DNA of 12,827 nt, from positions 1 through 12,827 of the forward strand of contig JAFSHJ010000070.1 of the NCBI GenBank assembly GCA_017440425.1, read 5' to 3'. Below the pieces are notes generated by a model that searched no databases, was not told the origin of the DNA, and saw only the letters and a list, made by a program, of their open reading frames with translations. This document shows, piece by piece, positions 6,304-12,058 of the stretch. Source of the stretch: Oscillospiraceae bacterium. GTDB lineage: Bacteria > Bacillota > Clostridia > Oscillospirales > Ruminococcaceae. The translations under genes were made by a program, and so were the position numbers. The first letter of the stretch is position 1, and each line of letters begins with the position of its first letter.

Positions 6304-7251
6304 TTACTTTGCTCTGAATGAGGTGGGCGAAACACCCACCACCTGTTTGAACTGGCGTGAAAAAACCGATGTGTCGCAAAATCCGAGCTGCTCTGCAACT
6401 TCGGCTACCGTGAGCTCGCTGGTCTTCAACAGCTCCATCGCCTTTGCCATTCGGAAATTCCGGCAATATTCCGCCGGACCTACGCCAACTAATTTTTTAA
6501 ACTGTTTGGACATATAGTCGGGCGACATTCCTACTGTATCGGCAATATCTTTCACCGAAATATCGTTTGCGTAGTTTGTCTCTATATATTGCAGTGCTTT
6601 GCTTATTTTGGTGAAGTTTACGCCGGTATCGCTGCTCGAATCGCTTTTGTCGTTTGCCATTCTCAGGTAGTTTACCAGGAACTCCGTCATCAGGCCTTTT
6701 ATCTTTATCTTCCAGCCTGTTTTCCGCTTTTCCCTCTCCATTATAACTTTTTCTATGAGGGAAATTATCTCCTGCTTTTCTTTAAGCGACATATGGAGCT
6801 TGACAAAACCTTGTTTTTTCTCTCCAAATATACATTCTGCTCCCGAAAGTGATTTGAAAATTTTTAAATCTTCACACAAAAAGCTTTCGAAAAACAAAAT
6901 GTTATAGATGTGCACCTGATGGAGGTTTATATACGCATGGGGTTCTCCGGGTTTTACCAAAAAGATATCTCCGCCGGTCAAAATAGTGGGAACGCCGTTG
7001 CAGATGTGCATTGAAAAGCCATTATCCACTATCACTATTTCATAAAAATCGTGTTTGTGAAACGCAACCTTATCATAGTGCTCGGCTTTGGTTATCAACA
7101 CCGGAAAAGAAATGTTTTTCTCGTTTGTATACAACTCTTCCAGCGTACTGTTAAATAATCCTTTTATCTCTTTGTGCCATGGAATATCATCTTCTGCCAC
7201 AATTTCAAAATTAAGTTCCGATTCCTCTTCGAGGAGCTGTTCTTCGCTCAT
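6304..7251 (-). CDS. AraC-family transcriptional regulator with N-terminal cupin sensor
   Basis: 315 residues. Roughly residues 50-125 form a cupin-like sensor with H65-x-H67-x3-E71 and a later PGEPH with H105, as in AraC_binding domains that sense small sugars. A linker helix region follows (155-200). The C-terminal AraC DNA-binding domain has two helix-turn-helices at about 232-252 (ISVKDIADTVGMSPDYMSKQF) and 281-303, ending in VGVSPTSFR. The ATG at 7251 follows AAGGTGG with 7-nt spacing. It is encoded in the middle of the operon it presumably controls, 30 nt after one Gfo/Idh gene and 20 nt before the other. Candidate binding sites are the tandem and inverted repeats at 10579-10667. The N-terminal about 25 residues are acidic and unusual. 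Confidence 0.93.
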   Translation of the reverse strand: MSEEQLLEEESELNFEIVAEDDIPWHKEIKGLFNSTLEELYTNEKNISFPVLITKAEHYDKVAFHKHDFYEIVIVDNGFSMHICNGVPTILTGGDIFLVKPGEPHAYINLHQVHIYNILFFESFLCEDLKIFKSLSGAECIFGEKKQGFVKLHMSLKEKQEIISLIEKVIMEREKRKTGWKIKIKGLMTEFLVNYLRMANDKSDSSSDTGVNFTKISKALQYIETNYANDISVKDIADTVGMSPDYMSKQFKKLVGVGPAEYCRNFRMAKAMELLKTSELTVAEVAEQLGFCDTSVFSRQFKQVVGVSPTSFRAK

Positions 7252-7281
7252 CTCTTCACCACCTTCATAATGCCCGGCAGT

Positions 7282-8298
7282 TTACTCGGTGATATCTGCC
7301 ACCTTAACCGGTCTGCCCGTTTTGTGAGACTGTATCATTGCGTGAATCACACGGCTTGCTTCCAGTCCGTCTGCGCCGGAACCGTCGATATCCTCGGGTG
7401 CAACGCCTGCGGCAACTTCATCCACAAAGTGGTGTATTCTGTCTTCAAAGGTATCGAAAAACTCTTTGAAGCGCTCGCCGCCGAATACCGGATTGGTGTA
7501 AACCTCTTTCATGAGAGATTCTGCAGGATAGAGGGTGGCCTGACGCCACATATCCTCGAAAACAAACCTGCCGTTAACGCCAGCAACCTCGCAGCGCTCC
7601 ATTGGGTGTCCCCTTCCGATATCGTAGGAACTTGTGAGCGTGCCTATTGCTCCGTTTTTGAACTTTACGTTGGTTGTCTGCACCGACCAGATATCGCGTC
7701 CCGTTGCTTTTTTGGCAAAGGTATAAACCTCCTCGATATCGCCGCCGTAGTGCCTCATTATATCCACGCTGTGGGGGTTGAGCGCCTTGAAATGATAATA
7801 TTCCGTATCAAATTTCGGCTCGAATCTGCCGATCCACAGCTCCATATTCACAAACAGCAGTTCGCCAATGCGACCGTCTCTCTGCCATTTGTCCGCAGCT
7901 CTTGCCGCAGGTGTGAAGCGGTGGTTGAGATCGAGGGCAAAGCGTCTTCCCAGCGCTTTGGCGGTATCCACCATCTCCTTGCCCTTTCGCAGGTCGTTGC
8001 AGATGGGTTTTTCGCAGATGACGTCCGCACCCGCTCTCAATGCCTGAAGGGTGGGCTGATAGTGATCGGAGGAATATTCAAATCCGCCGGTGGAAACGCT
8101 GACGATATCGGGTTTTATCTCGTCCAGCATCTGCTGTGCATCAAGATAATATGGAACGCCGTATTTTTCGGATGCGGCTTTTGCTCTGTCCAGACGGATA
8201 TCGCAGACTGCGGCAAGCTCTGCCTTATCAGAGGAGATATACGATCTTGCGTGGTTGTTTCCGATATGACCCATTCCTATGACACAAGCTTTTAACAT
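7282..8298 (-). CDS. Gfo/Idh/MocA family NAD(P)-dependent oxidoreductase (paralogue 2)
   Basis: 338 residues, ATG at 8298 with AAGGTGAG 5 nt upstream. Rossmann motif CVIGMGHIGNNHA (5-17), E-K-P at 96-98, then D-L-N-H-R-F-T (123-129), which parallels N-L-N-H-Y-F-T in paralogue 1. The putative active-site segment is H169-x-K-A-x3-H176-x2-D179-I-M-R. It is clearly related to the 5189-6283 product along its whole length but shorter, with a different C-terminus (paralogue 1 has a proline-rich extension). It is transcribed directly after the Thr-type sulfatase-like gene (33-nt gap), mirroring the pairing of paralogue 1 with the Cys-type sulfatase. Likely a sugar or polyol dehydrogenase; substrate unknown. 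Confidence 0.92.
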   Translation of the reverse strand: MLKACVIGMGHIGNNHARSYISSDKAELAAVCDIRLDRAKAASEKYGVPYYLDAQQMLDEIKPDIVSVSTGGFEYSSDHYQPTLQALRAGADVICEKPICNDLRKGKEMVDTAKALGRRFALDLNHRFTPAARAADKWQRDGRIGELLFVNMELWIGRFEPKFDTEYYHFKALNPHSVDIMRHYGGDIEEVYTFAKKATGRDIWSVQTTNVKFKNGAIGTLTSSYDIGRGHPMERCEVAGVNGRFVFEDMWRQATLYPAESLMKEVYTNPVFGGERFKEFFDTFEDRIHHFVDEVAAGVAPEDIDGSGADGLEASRVIHAMIQSHKTGRPVKVADITE

Positions 8299-8331
8299 TT
8301 AAACTCACCTTGAATTCTGTTTTTATTCAAA

Positions 8332-9717
8332 TTATTTGCCCTGAAGTCTTTTTGCCTGCTCGGGATCACCGATGTGCATGGAGTTATATGCCTCATCGGA
8401 GCTCTCAAAGAAGTGTCCGAAGCCGTTCCAGTTGGTGTTGGTATAGATGGGGTTCTGACGTCCCACCTCTTTTTCGCGCTTTGCAATGTGAGCCAGCATA
8501 CGGTTTTTGAGCATCTCAACCACTTCAGGCTCCTCATCTGCCAGGTTGTGCAGCTCTTCGGGATCCTTGATAAGGTTATAGAGCTCAACCTCCGGTTTAT
8601 AGTGCACGTCCGGCTCGAGGGCAATGAACAGCTTCCACTCGGGGGTGCGCCAGCCGTGTTTGCGCTGCCATGTGCACTCGGTGATGTACATTTCCGGCTC
8701 CTGCTCTATCTTTTCGCCGTAGACTGCAGGCATAAGGTTGCGTCCGTCAAAGCTGATGCCGCTGTCGATGCCGAGAATATCGAGGATGGTGGGCATAACA
8801 TCCTTGAGCTGGCAGATATCGGGAACTCTTACTCCGCCAGGGAGCTTGCCCTTGAAGCGAAGGGCGAAGGGTACCACCAGCGTACACTCATAGAGGCCGT
8901 GGTGATCGTAATAACAATCGTGCTCATCAAGAGTTTCACCGTGGTCGGAGGTGAAGACAACGAGTGTCTCCTCTTCCAGGCCGAGCTGCTCCAGCTTGCA
9001 AAGGATCTGGCTGATGCAGGCATCCATATATGCAACTTCGCCGTCATACTGGGCGTTGATATACTCTGCGGAGGTGCACTTGGGCGGGAACCATGTGCCG
9101 AAATAATCGCAGAAGGGTTTGAAGGCATACAGCTCATCCAAAGAATGGTTATCGGGATCGAACTCATCTCCCTGGAAGAACATTCTGTCGTAGGGTGCAG
9201 GCGGAATATAGGGAGAGTGGGGATCCATATGACGCAGCATCATAAAGAAGGGTTTATCCTGCTTGGAGAGTTCTTCCATGCGGGGGATGACCACATCGTT
9301 AAGGCTCTCTGCCTTGCGGAGAGGACGGCTCTCCCAATCGCCCCAGCTCACTTTATAGTCAAGATATTCATCAAAACCGCGGTTAGATGCATTGTCGTTT
9401 TCCTTACCGAAACCGACACAGACGGTGTGATAGCCGTTCTCGCGGAGCACTTCTGCCATTGTCTTTACTCCGTCGTGCATCTTTCCCTCGTGGCGAAGCG
9501 CAACCACGTCGGTGGAGAAGCAATCCATACCGGTGAACATGGATGCGTAGCCGGGTGTGGTGGGAATTGACGGGCTGAAGCAGTTTTCAAAGACGACGCC
9601 GTCCTTGAGATAGTTATCCATATGGGGGGTGGTGAGTTTATTATAGCCGTAAAGGCTCATATGGTTACGGCGAAGGCTGTCTATTCCGAAAAACAACACG
9701 TTAGGTTTTTTGCTCAT
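8332..9717 (-). CDS. Sulfatase-like hydrolase with Thr in place of the Cys/Ser nucleophile
   Basis: 461 residues, ATG at 9717 with GGAGG 8 nt upstream. The sulfatase / alkaline phosphatase superfamily fold is clear: N-terminal NVLFFGIDSLR with D13, H163 and H167 in RHMDPHSPY, SDHGETLDEH (257-266) with D258/H259, and an HHG segment at 272-274. Counting back from the MFTG motif, the C/S-x-P-x-R position reads T53-T-P-G-Y57. Thr cannot become formylglycine and the Arg needed by the maturases is missing. Thr nucleophiles are known in other branches of the superfamily (NPP phosphodiesterases, LtaS, phosphopentomutase), so this may be a phosphate, phosphodiester or phosphonate hydrolase or an unmodified sulfatase-like enzyme. 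No signal peptide. Second gene of the operon. Confidence 0.88.
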   Translation of the reverse strand: MSKKPNVLFFGIDSLRRNHMSLYGYNKLTTPHMDNYLKDGVVFENCFSPSIPTTPGYASMFTGMDCFSTDVVALRHEGKMHDGVKTMAEVLRENGYHTVCVGFGKENDNASNRGFDEYLDYKVSWGDWESRPLRKAESLNDVVIPRMEELSKQDKPFFMMLRHMDPHSPYIPPAPYDRMFFQGDEFDPDNHSLDELYAFKPFCDYFGTWFPPKCTSAEYINAQYDGEVAYMDACISQILCKLEQLGLEEETLVVFTSDHGETLDEHDCYYDHHGLYECTLVVPFALRFKGKLPGGVRVPDICQLKDVMPTILDILGIDSGISFDGRNLMPAVYGEKIEQEPEMYITECTWQRKHGWRTPEWKLFIALEPDVHYKPEVELYNLIKDPEELHNLADEEPEVVEMLKNRMLAHIAKREKEVGRQNPIYTNTNWNGFGHFFESSDEAYNSMHIGDPEQAKRLQGK

Positions 9718-9753
9718 TTTGATTTCCTCCCTGTTTTATTTATCTTTTACAAT

Positions 9754-10557
9754 TTATCTTGCACCCAGTTTTTTGAGGCAGGCTTTCATATATCCGCAGC
9801 TTTCGGCAGCGATCACTGCTGCATGAAGCATATCCTGCTCTCTGCCGATGACCTCAAGATCAACGGGACCGTCGTAGCCTGCATCTACCATTGCTTTGAA
9901 ATAGCCATAGAGATCGATGTCTCCGCGTCCGCATGCCTGCATTGCAGGTTCTCCGGGAGAGGGGCCTTCTCCCTTGCAATCGCGGATGTGGATGTGCTTA
10001 ACTCTTGAGATAACTGCAGGCAGAGCCTCCTCCGGCTTTTCTCCTGCGCGCCAAATGTGGCTGGGATCCATATCTATACCAAAAGAAGCGTTGGGGATGG
10101 CTCCCATCATACGAAGAGTTGTGGGAGTGTTATATATTGCGGCATTGACGTGTGCCTTGCAGCAAAGTGTTACACCGAACTGTGCGGCATCCTCCGCTCT
10201 TGCGGCGATGGTCTCAATGCTTTTAACAACGTCCTCCTCCACATCGGACTTTCCTCCGGGACCGATATTGATAACAGGGATTCCGATCTCTGCGCCTGCC
10301 TCAAAAGCTTTGAGCAGGCGGTCACGATCCTGCGATGCAACCTCCATTGCCAGCAGCTCAAGCTGATACTGCTCTGCAATGGCTTTTATCTCGCCCTTTA
10401 CAGCTTTCCACTCTTCAACCGGAAGGTGCTCGCACATACCTTTGATAGCACTGAGCTCCATTCCGTCGAAACCTGCGGCTTTGATCGCCTTTGCCGCCTC
10501 GCGCAGAGAGTAACCGCTGAACAATACTGTATTCACACCAAGTTTTATCATACACAT
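9754..10557 (-). CDS. Sugar phosphate isomerase/epimerase-like TIM-barrel protein
   Basis: 267 residues, AP_endonuc_2 / xylose-isomerase-like TIM barrel (IolE/IolI/tagatose-epimerase type). Seen: LGVNTVLFSGYSLREAAKAI at the first barrel strand, D-M-D164-P-S-H167-I-W, H188/H190 in VKHIHIRD, and E235 in DLEVIG, matching the usual metal-ligand order. The ligand normally supplied by Glu on the fifth strand seems to be Lys134 in the segment CCKAHV. The upstream ATG (10557) is 4 nt after GGAG; the ATG two codons on (10551) has 10-nt spacing and gives the more typical start MIKLG, so either may be used. It is the first gene of the operon. Proteins of this class act on keto sugars or inosose intermediates made by Gfo/Idh enzymes, which fits its neighbours. 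Confidence 0.9.
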   Translation of the reverse strand: MCMIKLGVNTVLFSGYSLREAAKAIKAAGFDGMELSAIKGMCEHLPVEEWKAVKGEIKAIAEQYQLELLAMEVASQDRDRLLKAFEAGAEIGIPVINIGPGGKSDVEEDVVKSIETIAARAEDAAQFGVTLCCKAHVNAAIYNTPTTLRMMGAIPNASFGIDMDPSHIWRAGEKPEEALPAVISRVKHIHIRDCKGEGPSPGEPAMQACGRGDIDLYGYFKAMVDAGYDGPVDLEVIGREQDMLHAAVIAAESCGYMKACLKKLGAR

Positions 10558-10578
10558 TCATCTCCTGTTTTACTTTTA

Positions 10579-10600
10579 AGTTTTAGCTTTTTCTAAAACT
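10579..10600. promoter_or_regulatory. Perfect inverted repeat in the operon leader
   Basis: AGTTTTAG (10579-10586), 6-nt spacer, CTAAAACT (10593-10600). It begins about 10 nt downstream of the operon -10 element and ends about 20 nt before the first start codon. It could be a repressor operator or a weak leader hairpin; AT-rich arms favour a DNA site. The protein bound is not known. Confidence 0.4.
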
Positions 10601-10610
10601 CCTTGATTTT

Positions 10611-10639
10611 ATTATATACTCCGTTTTTTCTTTTTTCAA
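10611..10639 (-). promoter_or_regulatory. Predicted sigma-A promoter of the six-gene sulfatase/oxidoreductase operon
   Basis: Minus strand: TTGAAA (10634-10639), 17-nt spacer, TATAAT (10611-10616), 5/6 and 6/6 to consensus. The leader is about 45 nt to the first ATG. It is the only convincing promoter upstream of the co-directional block 10557 to 3748, in which all intergenic gaps are 55 nt or less. Confidence 0.75.
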
Positions 10640-10649
10640 TCATTTTGAC

Positions 10650-10667
10650 AATTCAAATTCAAATTAT
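10650..10667. promoter_or_regulatory. Tandem AATTCA repeats upstream of the operon promoter
   Basis: AATTCA-AATTCA-AATTAT in direct repeat, ending about 10 bp upstream of the operon -35 element. AraC-type activators usually bind direct repeats next to or overlapping the -35, so this is a candidate site for the operon's own regulator. The region is AT-rich and the repeats are short, so chance is a serious alternative. Confidence 0.25.
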
Positions 10668-10747
10668 GACGTTTTTTGCAAAATACCCTATTTCCCCGAT
10701 ATTTTTTACTCTGTTTTTCTTTATTTTCTCACCAGTCAATTCTTCTC

Positions 10748-10777
10748 TTGACAGATTGTTTTGAGCAGAGTTAAAAT
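10748..10777 (+). promoter_or_regulatory. Predicted sigma-A promoter of the AEC transporter gene
   Basis: TTGACA (10748-10753, perfect), 18-nt spacer, TAAAAT (10772-10777, 5/6). It is divergent from the operon promoter, about 110 bp away, and gives a leader of about 60 nt before the ATG at 10846. Confidence 0.7.
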
Positions 10778-10800
10778 AATATAAACAGCACTGTATTCAC

Positions 10801-10836
10801 ATGAAAGGATCGTTTGCTTGGCAAACTGCTCGGTGA
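10801..10836 (+). other. Possible 11-codon leader ORF with hairpin ahead of the AEC transporter
   Basis: ATG at 10801 opens M-K-G-S-F-A-W-Q-T-A-R and stops with TGA at 10834-10836, in the same frame as and 9 nt before the transporter ATG. The ORF contains a hairpin, GTTTGC (10812-10817)-TTG-GCAAAC (10821-10826). The only SD-like bases for the transporter, CGGTGA, are the end of this ORF. No SD precedes the ATG at 10801, so its translation is unproven. Confidence 0.25.
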
Positions 10837-10845
10837 CAGCTTACT

Positions 10846-11793
10846 ATGGACAACATTCTATTCTCTTTCGGCGTGGTTATGCCGCTGTTTTTGACCATGG
10901 TCATCGGCTTTGGGATAAAACAGTTCAAGCTTGCGGATGCTCACTTTTTCTCGGTTGCAAACAACGTTTGCTTCAAGGTGCTTCTGCCGCTGATGATCTT
11001 TAACAACCTCTACACCAGCAACATTGAAGATATCTTCGACATCAAGCTGATCGTTTTCTGCGTTGTTTCTGTTATTGCGCTGACACTTCTATGTCTGCTT
11101 ATCGTTCCCATCTTTGTTAAAGAGAATGCCAAGCGCGGTGTTATGGTTCAGGGTATGTTCCGTTCCAACTACCTCCTCTACGGTCTTCCCCTTATAACCG
11201 AGCTTTCCGATTCCGCCGGTGTTGCCATTCTCTCCATGCTCATTGTCATAATCATCCCTGTGTTCAACGTGCTGGCGGTCGTTGTGCTTGCCCTCTTCCA
11301 ATCCGAAGGCAACAAGCGTCCTTCTGCCAAAACCATAATCAAAAACATTTTCAAAAACCCGCTCATTATCGGCTCTATTATTGCTGTTGCCGCTTTCCTG
11401 CTTAAAATTCAGCTTCCCGTCTTTTTGGAAAAAACCATCTCCAGCGTTGCATCCATTGCGACTCCGCTCTCACTGATCATTCTCGGCGGCGAATTCAACT
11501 TTAAAAACGTGGGGCACACGCTCAAACACACAGCTATCACCCTTTTTGTGCGACTGATCGCTGCTCCTGCCGTGATAATCTTCCTCGCAATACAGTTTGG
11601 TTTCTCCGGCGCTTCGCTCTGCGTTATCCTCACTCTTTTTGCCTGCCCCGTGGCGGTCTCCAGCTACGTTATGGCTAAAAACAGCGGCGGTGACTGTGAC
11701 CTCGCCGTTAACCTTGTGGTTTTCTCCACCCTCTTTTCTTCTGTCACCATCTTCTTCTTTGTTCTGATCCTCCGTTCGCTCGGTTATATTTGA
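10846..11793 (+). CDS. AEC (auxin efflux carrier) family transporter
   Basis: 315 residues, the usual AEC length, with about ten hydrophobic membrane segments in two five-helix halves separated by a charged loop near residues 152-170. Typical features: N-terminal MDNILFSFGVVMPLFLTMVIGF, a polar interrupted helix around MFRSNYLLYGLPL, NPLIIGSI at the start of the second half, and FACPVAVSSYVMAKNSGGD near the C-terminus, which resembles the substrate-binding crossover region. The start at 10846 is the first possible ATG, because an in-frame TGA lies at 10834. The SD is poor (CGGTGA, 9 nt). Bacterial AEC proteins move organic acids and other small anions. Its divergent arrangement with the sulfatase operon suggests, but does not prove, that it serves that pathway. 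Confidence 0.9.
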   Translation: MDNILFSFGVVMPLFLTMVIGFGIKQFKLADAHFFSVANNVCFKVLLPLMIFNNLYTSNIEDIFDIKLIVFCVVSVIALTLLCLLIVPIFVKENAKRGVMVQGMFRSNYLLYGLPLITELSDSAGVAILSMLIVIIIPVFNVLAVVVLALFQSEGNKRPSAKTIIKNIFKNPLIIGSIIAVAAFLLKIQLPVFLEKTISSVASIATPLSLIILGGEFNFKNVGHTLKHTAITLFVRLIAAPAVIIFLAIQFGFSGASLCVILTLFACPVAVSSYVMAKNSGGDCDLAVNLVVFSTLFSSVTIFFFVLILRSLGYI

Positions 11794-11831
11794 TCCCCGG
11801 ATCTTTGCTGTATCCCTCGAATGCACTCTAT

Positions 11832-11939
11832 GCCGCCCGCCGCATACCCGAGGGAGCGCCGCGTAAAACGCGGCAAAGGGCTCGCCCCGAGCCCTTCGTC
11901 ACCGCAGGTGACGGCTCCCTCGGGCATGTGGGGGGCGGC
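11832..11939. repeat. Structured multibranch repeat, copy 2
   Basis: A 108-nt element with the same plan as 3626-3729. Outer stem GCCGCCC (11832-11838)/GGGCGGC (11933-11939); middle stem CCGCAT (11840-11845)/ATGTGG (11926-11931, one G-T pair); inner stem CCCGAGGGAGC (11847-11857)/GCTCCCTCGGG (11914-11924). Three hairpins inside: GCCGCGT-AAA-ACGCGGC (11858-11874), AAGGGCTCG-CCC-CGAGCCCTT (11876-11896) and CGTCACC-GCA-GGTGACG (11897-11913). About 94 of 108 bases pair. It starts 38 nt after the transporter stop and, like copy 1, is preceded by CTAT. No target-site duplication is visible. Confidence 0.87.
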
Positions 11940-12005
11940 TTTTCAATATCCTCACCTAAAAACGAAGCCAAAAAGCCATACCTCTAAACAGCATTCACGC
12001 AAAAC

Positions 12006-12041
12006 AAAATGCGCCTATGTCTTTCGGACACAAGCGCATTT
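12006..12041. terminator. Bidirectional terminator between the AEC transporter and the decarboxylase gene
   Basis: AAATGCGC (12007-12014)/GCGCATTT (12034-12041) with a second small stem TGTC/GACA inside (12018-12021/12027-12030). The minus strand continues TTTTGTTTT and the plus strand TTTATTTTA, so it can end both convergent transcripts. It lies 18 nt past the decarboxylase stop. Confidence 0.8.
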
Positions 12042-12058
12042 ATTTTATGCTTTTTTAA

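Noticed and set aside
6284..6466. N-terminal extension of Gfo/Idh paralogue 1 to an upstream ATG
   Set aside because: It would overlap the end of the AraC gene by more than 150 bases. AAGGAG lies 8 nt before the ATG at 6283, where the Rossmann fold begins.
7174..8295. Long plus-strand open frame of 373 codons opposite the Gfo/Idh and AraC genes
   Set aside because: It is antisense to two genes with clear motifs, SD sequences and operon context, and its translation is Cys/His-rich with no recognisable domain. It is a shadow frame.
8374..9570. Plus-strand open frame of 398 codons opposite the Thr-type sulfatase-like gene
   Set aside because: The reverse strand carries a full sulfatase-fold protein with conserved metal motifs. 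The plus-strand product has no family features and no good ribosome binding site.
10526..10801. 12-nt direct repeat ACTGTATTCACA at 10526-10537 and 10790-10801
   Set aside because: One copy is inside the isomerase coding region, and an exact 12-mer repeat is expected by chance several times in a window of this length.
11792..11806. GATCC-CC-GGATC followed by TTT right at the AEC stop codon, as a terminator
   Set aside because: The stem is only 5 bp with a 2-nt loop and three Ts. The hairpin at 12006-12041 is a much better candidate.
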